This document shows positions 31,199 through 40,081 of a stretch of DNA of 64,000 nt, in pieces (within the stretch, counting starts at the first letter, position 1; every line of letters starts with the position of its first letter). The notes beneath the pieces were generated by a model that made no database searches, was not told the origin of the DNA, and was given only the letters and a program-made list of their open reading frames with translations. Source of the stretch: Paracoccaceae bacterium (GTDB taxonomy: Bacteria > Pseudomonadota > Alphaproteobacteria > Rhodobacterales > Rhodobacteraceae); NCBI GenBank assembly GCA_027489355.1, contig JAIXZY010000028.1, positions 36,950 to 100,949 on the forward strand, given 5' to 3'. The position numbers were made by a program, and so were the translations under genes.

Positions 31199-32727
31199 GC
31201 CAGAACGCAGGGGCGGAGGTCGTCCTCCGCCTCGACCGCATCACCAAAAGCTTCGGGGCGCTGCGGGCCAACGACGCGGTGTCCCTGACGCTGCGGCGTG
31301 GCGAGGTCGTGGCGCTGCTGGGGGAAAACGGCGCGGGGAAGACCACGCTGATGAACATCCTCTTCGGTCATTATGTGGCCGATGAGGGGGTCGTGGAGGT
31401 GTTCGGCGCACCCCTGCCCCCCGGCAACCCGCGGGCGGCGCTGGCGGCGGGGGTGGGGATGGTCCACCAGCACTTCACGCTGGCGGGCAACCTGACGGTC
31501 CTGGACAACATCCGGCTGGGGACCGAAAGCCTGTGGTCGCGGTGGCACGCCGGCGCGCGCGAGAAGGTTCAGCGCCTGTCGCGCGACTTCGGGCTGGCGG
31601 TGCATCCCGATGCCAAGGTCGGCCGCCTGTCGGTGGGCGAACGCCAGCGGGTCGAGATCCTGAAGGCGCTCTACCGCGACGCGCGGGTGCTGATCCTGGA
31701 CGAGCCGACGGCGGTGCTGACGCCGCAGGAATCCGAGGCGCTGTTCGCCACGCTGCGGAAGGCGACGGCTCTGGGGCTGTCGATCATCTTCATCAGCCAC
31801 AAACTGCATGAGGTCATGGCCATCGCCGACCGCTGCGTCGTGCTGCGGCATGGGCGCGTGGTGGGCGAGGTCGACACGCATGCGACCGACAAAGCGGCGC
31901 TGGCCGCACTGATGGTGGGGGGAGAGCTGTCCCTGCCCCGGGCCGAGGCGCGGGCTCCGGGTCCGGTGCTGATGCAGTTGGACGCGGTCTCGACACCCGA
32001 CCGGGGCGCGGCTCCGGGGTTGAAGGCGGTGAGGTTGAGCCTGCGGGCGGGGCAGATCACCGGGTTGGCGGGGGTCTCTGGCAACGGGCAGGCGGCGCTG
32101 GCCGAGATCGTGGCGGGTCTGGCGCTACCCGGTTCGGGCGCGATTTCCCTGCGGGGAAGTCCCGTGGCCCGCTGGTCGCCGGGCGAGGCGCTGGCACGCG
32201 GCGTGGCGCGCATCCCCGAGGACCGGCACCACCAGGGCAGCATCGCCGATTTCGACCTGACCGAAAACGCGGTGCTGGAGGGATACAAGACCCGCTTCTC
32301 GCGCCGGGGCTGGATGAACTGGCGGGCGGCGCGAGGGTTCGCGGAAGGGATCATCCGGGACTACGACGTGCGCTGCCCGGGACCGGAGACGCGGATCCGG
32401 CTTCTGTCGGGCGGGAACATGCAGAAGCTGATCCTGGGCCGGGCGATGGCGCCGGGTCCGGAAATCATCCTGGCGAACCAGCCGGTGCGGGGGCTGGACG
32501 TGGGCGCGATTGCCTATGTGCAAGGCCAGCTCATCGCGGCGCGGGACCGGGGGGCGGCGGTGCTCTTGATTTCGGAAGACCTGGATGAAATCATGGGCTT
32601 GTCGGACGTCATTCATGTTATGTCTCAAGGTCGCCTGTCGCCTGGTTTTGCGCGGGGGACGATGACGGCGGCGGAATTGGGCCTGTGGATGGCGGGCCAG
32701 AAGTTCGGGGATTCGGATGCGGCTTGA
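31195..32727 (+). CDS. Nucleoside ABC transporter ATP-binding protein (two ATPase domains)
   Basis: The 510-residue protein carries two ATPase cassettes like YufO/RbsA. The first is complete: GENGAGKTT, LSVGERQRVEILKA, LILDEPTAVLTP and ISHK. In the second the Walker A equivalent is VSGNGQAA and the Walker B region reads ILANQPVRGLD, so Asp and catalytic Glu are replaced by Asn and Gln. A degenerate second site is usual in this transporter family. GTG 31195 overlaps the preceding stop. It energises the permeases that follow. Confidence 0.93.
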   Translation: MSQNAGAEVVLRLDRITKSFGALRANDAVSLTLRRGEVVALLGENGAGKTTLMNILFGHYVADEGVVEVFGAPLPPGNPRAALAAGVGMVHQHFTLAGNLTVLDNIRLGTESLWSRWHAGAREKVQRLSRDFGLAVHPDAKVGRLSVGERQRVEILKALYRDARVLILDEPTAVLTPQESEALFATLRKATALGLSIIFISHKLHEVMAIADRCVVLRHGRVVGEVDTHATDKAALAALMVGGELSLPRAEARAPGPVLMQLDAVSTPDRGAAPGLKAVRLSLRAGQITGLAGVSGNGQAALAEIVAGLALPGSGAISLRGSPVARWSPGEALARGVARIPEDRHHQGSIADFDLTENAVLEGYKTRFSRRGWMNWRAARGFAEGIIRDYDVRCPGPETRIRLLSGGNMQKLILGRAMAPGPEIILANQPVRGLDVGAIAYVQGQLIAARDRGAAVLLISEDLDEIMGLSDVIHVMSQGRLSPGFARGTMTAAELGLWMAGQKFGDSDAA

Positions 32728-33760
32728 GACCATCGCCAACCCCTCGGCCGCGCGGCGGCTGGGGCTGCCTGCGCTGGCGCTGGCGGCCACCTTGGCCGTC
32801 GCGATGGCCTTGGCGCTGGTGGGCGGGGCGAACCCCTTCGCCGTCCTGGGCCAGATCGCCACCGGCGCGCTGGGGTCGAAACTCGCGGTGCTGGAGACGC
32901 TGAACCGCGCGACGCCGCTGATCTTCACCGGGCTTGCCGTGGCGGTGGCCTTCCGGGCGAAGCTGTGGAACATCGGCGCCGAGGCGCAGCTTTATGCCGG
33001 GGCGATCCTTGCGGTCGTGCTGGGGACTGGCGCGCTGGCTAGCCCCCTGGTCCTGCCGCTGTCCGCCCTGGCCGCGATGCTGGCCGGGGCGGCGCTGCTT
33101 CTGGGGCCGGTGCTTCTCAAGACCCGGCTGGGGGTGGACGAGGTTGTCACCACGCTGCTTCTGAACTTCATCATGCTGCTGTTGGTCAGCTACCTGCTGG
33201 AAGGCCCGATGAAGGACCCGATGGGCATGGGCTGGCCGAAATCGACCCCGCTGATCCCCGAGGCCCGCCTGCCCCGCATCGTGGAAGGCTTGCGGCTGCA
33301 CTGGGGCTTCGCGCTGGCGATCATCGCGGCGGTGGTGGTCTGGGTGATCCAGACCCGCACGACGCTGGGCTTCGAGATCCGCGCCGTGGGCCAGAACCCC
33401 GAGGCCGCGCGCTTTGCGGGCATGCCGGTCAATGCGGTGCTGGTGAAGACCGCGCTCTTGTCTGGGGGGCTTGCCGCGCTGGCGGGCTGGTCCGAGGTCG
33501 CGGGGCTGAAGGGGCATCTGTCCTTGGACCTGTCGCCGGGCTTCGGCTATACCGGGATCATCGTGGCGATGCTCGCGCTTTTGCACCCGCTGGGCGTCGT
33601 GGTGACGGCGATCTTCGTGGCCGGCATCTTCGTGGGGTCAGATGCGATGAGCCGGGCGGCCGGGGTGCCGACCTATATCGCCGACATGCTGATGGCGGTG
33701 GCGCTTCTGTTCATGGTGCTGGCGATCCTGCTGACGCGGGTCAGGGTGGTGCGGGGATGA
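32717..33760 (+). CDS. Nucleoside ABC transporter permease 1
   Basis: The 347-residue membrane protein has about nine hydrophobic segments and the BPD_transp_2 family motif LWNIGAEAQLYAGA, plus VVTTLLLNFIM. Such permeases form a pair with the next gene in BMP-type importers (YufP/YufQ). The start overlaps the ATPase gene by 11 bases. Located in the inner membrane. Confidence 0.92.
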   Translation: MRLETIANPSAARRLGLPALALAATLAVAMALALVGGANPFAVLGQIATGALGSKLAVLETLNRATPLIFTGLAVAVAFRAKLWNIGAEAQLYAGAILAVVLGTGALASPLVLPLSALAAMLAGAALLLGPVLLKTRLGVDEVVTTLLLNFIMLLLVSYLLEGPMKDPMGMGWPKSTPLIPEARLPRIVEGLRLHWGFALAIIAAVVVWVIQTRTTLGFEIRAVGQNPEAARFAGMPVNAVLVKTALLSGGLAALAGWSEVAGLKGHLSLDLSPGFGYTGIIVAMLALLHPLGVVVTAIFVAGIFVGSDAMSRAAGVPTYIADMLMAVALLFMVLAILLTRVRVVRG

Positions 33761-34701
33761 GCGAGATCGTCGATATCCTGATCTCGGCCAGTTTCTGGGC
33801 GGCCGTGATCCGCATCGCCACGCCGCTGATCCTGGCGACGATGGGCGAGTTGATCTGCGAGCGCGCGGGCGTGCTGAACCTGGGCATCGAGGGGATCATG
33901 GTCATCGGCGCCTTCGCGGGCTGGATGGCCGTGTATCAGGGCCTGCCGCTTTGGGGCGGTGTCGCGGTGGCGATGGGCGCAGGGATGCTGTTCGGCCTTT
34001 TGCACTCCACGCTGACGGTGCCGTTCGGGTTGTCGCAGCATGTCGTGGGCCTGGGCGTGACGCTTTTGGCCACGGCTTCGGCCTCGTTCGCCTATCGGCT
34101 GATGCTGCCCGAAGTCACCAGCCCGCCGAAGATCGAGCCGTTCCAGCCGCTGCACATCCCCAGTCTGTCCGACCTGCCTTGGGCAGGCGAGGCGCTGTCG
34201 CAGACCGCGCTGACCTGGACGGCCTTTGCGGTGGCGGGGCTGGTGGCCTGGGTGCTTTACCGCACGCCGCTGGGTCTGGCGGTTCGGGCGGTGGGAGAGA
34301 ACCCGGCGGCGGTGGAAGCGCAGGGTCTGTCAGTCACGGGCCTGCGAATGGGGGCGGTGATCGTCGGGTCCGGCCTGATGGCGGTGGGGGGCGCGTTCCT
34401 GACGCTGTCGGCCTTTTCCAGCTTCTTCTTCGAGATGGTCAACGGCCGCGGCTGGATCTGCATCGCGCTGGTGGTGTTCGGGGCCTGGAAGCCCGGCAAG
34501 GCGGTCCTGGGCGCGATCCTGTTCGCGGGGTTCGATGCGTTACAGATCCGGCTGCAACAGACCGACCTTGGCGCGGTGCTGCCGTACCAGCTGTTCCTTG
34601 CCCTGCCCTTCATCCTGTCCATCCTGGCGCTGATCCTGATGTCGCGCCGGGCCGAGGTGCCAGCCAGCCTGATGGTGCCTTACAACAAGGGGGAACGCTG
34701 A
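33757..34701 (+). CDS. Nucleoside ABC transporter permease 2
   Basis: The 314-residue permease has about eight membrane segments and the matching family motif LNLGIEGIMVIGAFAGW. ATGA overlap with permease 1 and immediate adjacency to the deaminase-like gene show one operon. Confidence 0.92.
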   Translation: MSEIVDILISASFWAAVIRIATPLILATMGELICERAGVLNLGIEGIMVIGAFAGWMAVYQGLPLWGGVAVAMGAGMLFGLLHSTLTVPFGLSQHVVGLGVTLLATASASFAYRLMLPEVTSPPKIEPFQPLHIPSLSDLPWAGEALSQTALTWTAFAVAGLVAWVLYRTPLGLAVRAVGENPAAVEAQGLSVTGLRMGAVIVGSGLMAVGGAFLTLSAFSSFFFEMVNGRGWICIALVVFGAWKPGKAVLGAILFAGFDALQIRLQQTDLGAVLPYQLFLALPFILSILALILMSRRAEVPASLMVPYNKGER

Positions 34702-35976
34702 ATGTTCGACCTTCTGGTGAAGGGCGGCACGCTGCCCGATGGTTCGGTGGCCGATATCGGCATCCAGGGCGACCGGATTGCCGCCGTGGGCCGGCTGGAG
34801 GCCGAGGCCGCCCGGGTGATTGACGCGACCGGGGACCTTGTCTCGCCGCCCTTCGTCGATCCGCATTTCCACATGGACGCGACGCTGAGCTATGGGCTGC
34901 CACGGGTCAATGCCTCGGGCACGCTTCTGGAAGGCATCGCGCTGTGGGGCGAGCTGCGCGAGATCGCCACCGTCGACGAGATGGTGGACCGCGCCGTCAC
35001 CTACTGCGACTGGGCGGTTTCGATGGGGCTGCTGGCGATCCGGACCCATGTCGACACAACGCCCGACCACCTGCGCGGGGTCGAGGCGATGCTGGAAGTC
35101 AGGCGCCGCGTCGCGCCTTACCTGGACCTGCAGCTGGTCGCCTTCCCGCAGGACGGGCTGTACCGCACGAAGACGGGCCGGCAGAACGTGCTGCGCGCGC
35201 TGGACATGGGCGTCGACGTGGTGGGCGGCATCCCGCATTTCGAGCGAACGATGGAGGAAGGCGCCGAGTCGATGCGCGACCTGGCCCGGATCGCGACCGA
35301 ACGCGGCCTGATGTGGGACGTCCATTGCGACGAGACCGACGACCCGATGTCGCGCCATGTGGAAACAATGGCGCGCGAGGTGACGCGGCATGGGCTGGGC
35401 GGCCGGGCGGCGGGAAGTCACCTGACCAGCATGCATTCGATGGACAACTACTATGTCTCGAAGCTGCTGCCGCTGATCGCGGAGTCGGGGATGACGGCGA
35501 TCCCCAACCCGCTCATCAACATCACGCTGCAGGGCCGCCACGACACCTACCCGAAGCGGCGCGGCCTGACGCGGGTGAAGGAGATGCAGGCGATGGGCAT
35601 CCCCGTGGGCTGGGGCCAGGACTGCGTGCTGGACCCCTGGTACAGCCTGGGGACGGCCGACATGCTGGACGTGGCGTTCATGGGGCTGCACGTCGCGCAG
35701 ATGACCCATCCGGCAGAAATGGCGCGCTGTTTCACCATGGTGACCGAGGTGAACGCGCAGATCATGGGGCTTGACTATGGGCTGCGCCCCGGCTGCGTCG
35801 CCAGCCTTGTGGTGCTGGACGCAGGGAATCCGACCGAGGCGCTGCGGCTGCGGCCGGACCGGCTGGTGGTGGTGGCCAAGGGCAAGATCGTGGCCGAGCG
35901 AGGCCGCAACGACGCCCGGCTGTCGCTGCCCGGACGGTCGCCAAGCGTCCGCCGCCGCCTGCCCGCGCGCGGCTGA
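34702..35976 (+). CDS. Cytosine deaminase-like amidohydrolase (CodA family)
   Basis: The 424-residue protein follows E. coli CodA over most of its length: metal-binding VDPHFHMDATLSYG, THVDT, QLVAFPQDGL, VVGGIPHFER, WDVHCDETDD, HLTSMHS and HDTYPKRRGLTRVKEM. In place of CodA's GHDDVFDPW it has GQDCVLDPW: the metal-ligand Asp is kept, but the next Asp, known in CodA to shape substrate choice, is Cys. It may deaminate cytosine, isoguanine or a modified base. The preceding transporter supports a nucleobase or nucleoside salvage role. Confidence 0.85.
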   Translation: MFDLLVKGGTLPDGSVADIGIQGDRIAAVGRLEAEAARVIDATGDLVSPPFVDPHFHMDATLSYGLPRVNASGTLLEGIALWGELREIATVDEMVDRAVTYCDWAVSMGLLAIRTHVDTTPDHLRGVEAMLEVRRRVAPYLDLQLVAFPQDGLYRTKTGRQNVLRALDMGVDVVGGIPHFERTMEEGAESMRDLARIATERGLMWDVHCDETDDPMSRHVETMAREVTRHGLGGRAAGSHLTSMHSMDNYYVSKLLPLIAESGMTAIPNPLINITLQGRHDTYPKRRGLTRVKEMQAMGIPVGWGQDCVLDPWYSLGTADMLDVAFMGLHVAQMTHPAEMARCFTMVTEVNAQIMGLDYGLRPGCVASLVVLDAGNPTEALRLRPDRLVVVAKGKIVAERGRNDARLSLPGRSPSVRRRLPARG

Positions 35977-36163
35977 CCGCGGGCGAATCAGGCCGCGGAA
36001 AAGCGTCGGATGCGCCAGCTTTCCTGCGGTTTCCGCCCGATTTAGCGTCCGGGCGTCGCTTGGCTGCCCTTCAGCGGGCAGACGGCGCATTCACCCGCAA
36101 GTTGTGGCAGGCCAACCTTCAAATCTCCTCTTGATCGCCCCATTTTCGCCCCGTTCCACAACC
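35977..36163. other. Intergenic stretch before the kinase region
   Basis: Between the deaminase stop and the small Cys-rich ORF I see no gene. A short GC stem around GCCCTTCAGCGGGC (36066-36079) could end the transporter transcript, but no T tract follows. A promoter for the kinase group is expected here or just downstream; I cannot pick out -35/-10 elements with confidence. Confidence 0.4.
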
Positions 36164-36292
36164 ATGACGGAACCAGTGGATTGGTGCGCTTGTGTGGACG
36201 ATGCCCCCTGCTTGTGCAGGCAAGGCTGCCTGGCGTGCCGTCAGGCGTTGGCAGAAGGCCATTTTGACGTCGCACCATTGGTGGAAGGGTGA
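36164..36292 (+). CDS. Tiny Cys-rich ORF (42 aa) upstream of the kinase
   Basis: The ORF encodes MTEPVDWCACVDDAPCLCRQ followed by GCLACRQAL, then an acidic tail ending APLVEG. Seven cysteines in about 20 residues (CxC, CxC, CxxC spacings) suggest Zn or Fe-S binding or a redox role. It ends six bases before the kinase ATG, so the two would be coupled. There is no clear ribosome site at its ATG, and third-position GC is lower than in neighbours. I recognise no family; it may be an untranslated chance ORF. Confidence 0.4.
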   Translation: MTEPVDWCACVDDAPCLCRQGCLACRQALAEGHFDVAPLVEG

Positions 36293-36297
36293 ACGAC

Positions 36298-38385
36298 ATG
36301 GCGCAACACCAGAAGGCGGTTGACCCCGTGGACGAGGTGGACGACCTCATCGACGAACTCCAGCCCGGTGCGAAGCTTCTGAAGGGCCAGTACACCATCA
36401 CCCGCTACATCAACAGCGGCGGCTTCGGCATCACCTACCTGGCCAAGGACAGCCTCGACCGCGACGTGGTCATCAAGGAATGCTTCCCCTCCTCGGTCTG
36501 CCGGCGGTCGAAGGTCATGGTCGCGGCGCGGTCGCGGGCGCATTCGGCGGAACTGCGGTCGATCGTGCAGCTCTTCGTGCGCGAGGCGCGGAACCTGGCG
36601 AAGATCGTCCACCCGAACATCGTCGCCGTCCACCAGGTGTTCGAGGATAACGGCACCGCCTATATGGCGATCGACTTCATCGACGGGCTGGACCTGCAGC
36701 AGGTCATCGACGGCGAGGGCGAAACGCTGGCGCCGGAACATATCGTCCGGATCACCGACAAGCTTCTGGCCGCCGTGGGCTTCATCCACGACCACGACAT
36801 GCTGCACCGGGACATCTCGCCCGACAACGTGCTGATCGACAAGAAGGGCGAGCCGATCCTGATCGACTTCGGCGCCGCGCGGGAACATGCGTCGAAGACG
36901 ACGCGCGCGATGTCGGCGCTGCGGGTGGTGAAGGACGGCTACTCGCCGCAGGAATTCTACATTGCCGGGTCCGAGCAGGGGCCGTGGAGCGATCTTTATG
37001 CGCTTGGCGCGACGCTGTACCACCTGATCTCGGGCGAGGCGCCGGTGAACGGGCAAGCGCGCCTGGCCGCGCTGGCCGAGGACAGGCCCGACCCCTATGT
37101 GCCGCTGACCGGGCGATTCCAGGGCTATCCGCCGGGGTACCTGGAAGCGATCGACCGCGCGATGAGCACGCTGCCCAAGGCGCGGTTGCAGTCGGCGGCG
37201 GACTGGCTGCGGATGTATCACGACACCCCGCAGGCAGATGCCTCGGTCGATGACGCCGTGCACCAGCTGGTGACGGACTTCCAGCGCGAGGCTGTGGCCC
37301 AGCCCGCCCCGTCGGCTCCGCCCGCTGCGAGGGCGGCATCGCGTCAGCCTCAGCCCGATCCGGTCATCGAGCAGCCCCCTCGCGGTCGCAGCGCCACGCA
37401 GCTGGTTGCGGGCGTTGCGGTCGCACTGGTCGTGGTCGCGGGCGGATACATGCTGATGGGCAAGCCAGAGGCTCCGACCGCAGAGACCGCGCTGCCGGGA
37501 TCGGCCGAGGCCGCGATGAAGCCCGCCGACACGGCCGCAGCCGACACGGCAGAGCCCACCGTCGCAGCGGCGGAGGTGAAGCCCGCGGCCGTCACCGCTG
37601 CTCCGACCGAGGCCCCGACCACTGCGCCTGTTGCCGCACCGGCCACCGAGACCGCGGCCGCAGAGCCGGTCGCCCCCCCGGAGGCGCAGCCTGCCGAGCC
37701 GGTTGCGACCGAAGCCGCGGCTGCCGCGCCTGCCCCCGAGGCGCAGCCGGCGGCTGTCGAGAGTGCAGCGGGCACTCCCGCCGCGAACCAGGTCGCCTTT
37801 GCAGCCTGGGACGTGGCGATGCCCTTCCTGTCGGACGACCGGATGGTGGACGGCAAGCGCGTCGCCGTGGTGACGCGGTTCCAGCCCGGCGTGGATGCCA
37901 AGTCCGCCGGCGACTGGCTGGCACCCGGCGTTGCGATCCATTCGGTCAACGGAACCCCGATCCAGGTCGCGGGGTCGCTGACCGTGGCGGTGATGAACGC
38001 GATGGCGGTCGACCCGGACGGCAAGGCGCGGGTTGTGGTGGAATATTCGGACCGTTCGCAACAGGTGAAGACCGGCCTCCTGACCGTCGGCGCGGTGCGG
38101 CTGGTGACGCTGACCAACGGCGTTGCGCTGCGGACCGGGGTGGTGGACGGGGCCTGGAAGACCGAGGTGACCGGCATTGCCCGCCCCGAGGCCGCGACGC
38201 TGAAGGTGGGTGACACGCTCTTCCGCGACAAGACCACGACCACGCCGCTGGACGGGCCGACCTCGCTGGAGAAGATCCTTGCCGCGCTGGTCGAACAGGG
38301 CGTCGCCGCGACCGAGTTCTCGATCATCCGCGACAGCAAGGTCGCCGCGGCCACGATGCAGCTGACCCAGGACGGAGCGCCGTGA
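36298..38385 (+). CDS. Membrane Ser/Thr protein kinase with PDZ-like periplasmic domain
   Basis: The 695-residue protein has a Hanks-type kinase domain (about 28-310): Gly loop NSGGFGITYLAKD, Lys60 in VVIKE, catalytic HRDISPDN (170-177), DFG 190-192 and SPQEF. A membrane segment lies near 368-388, then an Ala/Pro/Glu-rich linker (about 390-500) and a C-terminal part with GVAIHSVNGTPIQVAG and TLKVGDTLFR resembling PDZ-like modules. I chose ATG 36298 because GGAAGG precedes it; GTG 36289 is an alternative. The kinase would act in the cytoplasm and sense through the periplasmic part. Two LysM-binding proteins follow. Confidence 0.88.
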   Translation: MAQHQKAVDPVDEVDDLIDELQPGAKLLKGQYTITRYINSGGFGITYLAKDSLDRDVVIKECFPSSVCRRSKVMVAARSRAHSAELRSIVQLFVREARNLAKIVHPNIVAVHQVFEDNGTAYMAIDFIDGLDLQQVIDGEGETLAPEHIVRITDKLLAAVGFIHDHDMLHRDISPDNVLIDKKGEPILIDFGAAREHASKTTRAMSALRVVKDGYSPQEFYIAGSEQGPWSDLYALGATLYHLISGEAPVNGQARLAALAEDRPDPYVPLTGRFQGYPPGYLEAIDRAMSTLPKARLQSAADWLRMYHDTPQADASVDDAVHQLVTDFQREAVAQPAPSAPPAARAASRQPQPDPVIEQPPRGRSATQLVAGVAVALVVVAGGYMLMGKPEAPTAETALPGSAEAAMKPADTAAADTAEPTVAAAEVKPAAVTAAPTEAPTTAPVAAPATETAAAEPVAPPEAQPAEPVATEAAAAAPAPEAQPAAVESAAGTPAANQVAFAAWDVAMPFLSDDRMVDGKRVAVVTRFQPGVDAKSAGDWLAPGVAIHSVNGTPIQVAGSLTVAVMNAMAVDPDGKARVVVEYSDRSQQVKTGLLTVGAVRLVTLTNGVALRTGVVDGAWKTEVTGIARPEAATLKVGDTLFRDKTTTTPLDGPTSLEKILAALVEQGVAATEFSIIRDSKVAAATMQLTQDGAP

Positions 38386-38552
38386 TGGCGGCCCCGCTGG
38401 CGGTCAGACAGGCTCTGACCAAGCCCGACCCGGAGCCGGCCCCTTCTTCCCCTGCGCAGACGTTGGACCCGCTGATTGCGGTGCTGGCGCGGGCGGCGGA
38501 CCGCGGGGTCAAGCCCCGGCCCGCGGATCCGGACCGGGGAGCCGGGGGCTGA
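38385..38552 (+). CDS. Small Pro/Ala-rich ORF (55 aa) coupled to the kinase
   Basis: ATG 38385 overlaps the kinase stop (TGATG). The product begins MAAPLAVRQALTKPDPEP and contains a short helix (LDPLIAVLARAADRG) between Pro-rich ends. Codon use is strongly GC-biased at third positions like real genes here. No domain is recognised; it could be a small regulator or substrate of the kinase, or a spurious ORF. Confidence 0.45.
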   Translation: MAAPLAVRQALTKPDPEPAPSSPAQTLDPLIAVLARAADRGVKPRPADPDRGAGG

Positions 38553-38654
38553 GTTCATGTGCCCCGCGCCCAGAACAGAGATGGACCCCGGTTTCCGGGC
38601 GCAGGCGCAGCACCGTCCGCCCTGCCCCGCCGGACCGGACAAAGGAGTGGAATG

Positions 38655-39812
38655 ATGGCATTGACGCGGAGCTTCACGTTCGGCTGCACGGCGGTCCTGC
38701 TGACCGGAACGGCGGCCCTCGCGCAGGAGGCCTGCTCGACCCACACGGTCGCGCCCGGGGACAATCTGCGCTACATCGCGCGGGCGGCCTATGGCGATGC
38801 GGACCTGTACCGCGTCATCTATGAGGCCAACGTCGATGTCATCGGCCAGAAGGCCGATCTGATCGAGATCGGGACCAAGCTGAAGATCCCCTGCGACCCG
38901 GCGAACCCGACGGCCGCCGCACCCGCGGAATCTGCCCCTGCCGAAGCCGCCCCCGCCGAGACCGCAACAGCCGAACCGGCCCCTGCCGACGACCCCGCGG
39001 CCGCGGCGGTTGTGACCCCGGTCGCGGCCGAGCCTGCCCCGGCTTCTGCCCCCGAGCCGTCCGCAAAGCCCATCGGCTTTGTCACCGGCAACGGCTACGC
39101 TCCCTTCGCCGACGAAACCCTGCCCGGCGGCGGGATGATGACCCAACTGGTCGAAATGGCCGTCTTCCGCGCCGATCCCTCGATTCCCTACACCCTGACC
39201 TTCATCAACGACTGGCAGGCGCATATCGACGCGCTGCTGCCTTCGGGTGCCTACGACCTGAGCTTTCCCTGGGTCCGCCCGAACTGCGAAGCGCCCGAGA
39301 CGCTGTCGCCCGGCGACCAGATGCGCTGCAACGACTTCGTCTTTTCGGGTCCCTTCTACGAGATCGTCGACGGCTTCTTCGCCACGCGCGACAGCGGCCT
39401 TGCGGCGGCCACGAAATACACCGAGTTCGAGGGCAAGCGGATCTGCCGGCCCGAGGGCTATACGACGGGCGTGCTGGACAGCGCGGGCCTGACCAGCGCC
39501 ACCGTCACCCTGGTGCGCCCGATCCTGGCGACCGACTGCTTCAAGGCCCTTGCCGCGGGCGAGGTTGACCTGGTGTCGATCGACGCCGAAGTGGGGGATG
39601 CCGCCATTGCCCAGTTGGGGCTGACCGCGCAGGTCGAGCAGAACCCGCAGCTTCTGACGTTGCTCAGCCTGCATGTCATCGCCCACAAGTCGAACCAGCG
39701 CGCCGTCGACATGATCGGCCAGCTCGATTCCGGGCTGATCGAGATGTACGAATCCGGCGAGTGGTACGAGATCGTCTCCTCGGCCCTGGCACAGAACGAT
39801 CCGCAGGAATAG
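38655..39812 (+). CDS. Secreted LysM + solute-binding-domain protein
   Basis: The 385-residue protein has a signal peptide (cleavage near ALAQ), a LysM domain (27-80: CSTHTVAPGDNLRYIARAAY, ending LKIPC), an Ala/Pro/Glu linker (about 81-134) and a domain like extracellular solute-binding family 3 (GFVTGNGYAPFADE, FINDWQAHIDALLPSGAYD, RICRPEGY). LysM would tether it to peptidoglycan while the other domain binds a small ligand. No transporter permease is adjacent, so it may be a sensor. AAGGAG precedes ATG 38655; ATG 38652 is also possible. Paralogue at 40082. Confidence 0.85.
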   Translation: MALTRSFTFGCTAVLLTGTAALAQEACSTHTVAPGDNLRYIARAAYGDADLYRVIYEANVDVIGQKADLIEIGTKLKIPCDPANPTAAAPAESAPAEAAPAETATAEPAPADDPAAAAVVTPVAAEPAPASAPEPSAKPIGFVTGNGYAPFADETLPGGGMMTQLVEMAVFRADPSIPYTLTFINDWQAHIDALLPSGAYDLSFPWVRPNCEAPETLSPGDQMRCNDFVFSGPFYEIVDGFFATRDSGLAAATKYTEFEGKRICRPEGYTTGVLDSAGLTSATVTLVRPILATDCFKALAAGEVDLVSIDAEVGDAAIAQLGLTAQVEQNPQLLTLLSLHVIAHKSNQRAVDMIGQLDSGLIEMYESGEWYEIVSSALAQNDPQE

Positions 39813-39814
39813 TC

Positions 39815-39831
39815 GTTTCCGATGCGGAAAC
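39815..39831. terminator. Short hairpin after the first LysM protein gene
   Basis: GTTTCC-GATGC-GGAAAC lies three bases after the stop. It is short and lacks a T tract, so termination would be partial at best. The rest of the gap (to 40081) shows no gene; an AAGGA ribosome site lies near 40066 before the second LysM gene. Confidence 0.3.
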
Positions 39832-40081
39832 AGGCCGGGGTGCGGGAGACGCCCGTCGCATCAGTCACAGCTCTGCCCGTGCACGAAAGCCGAGATAGCT
39901 TCCGCGGCTTTTTCAGGCAATTGCGCCAGGGTTCTCTCAGAAATCCTGCCCATCCGCGATTGACCACGGCTTCGCCACATTCGCGCCATGACTACAACCA
40001 TATGGTGCAGCATCGGTGTCATTGTTTCGGTATCTGCTGGTTGTTAGCAGCGCCCACGGCCTTCAGAAGGATTACCACCCC

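Noticed and set aside
37350..39686. Very long minus-strand open frame across the kinase and LysM genes
   Set aside because: It is a product of high GC codon bias opposite real genes; it has no coherent domain and no ribosome site.
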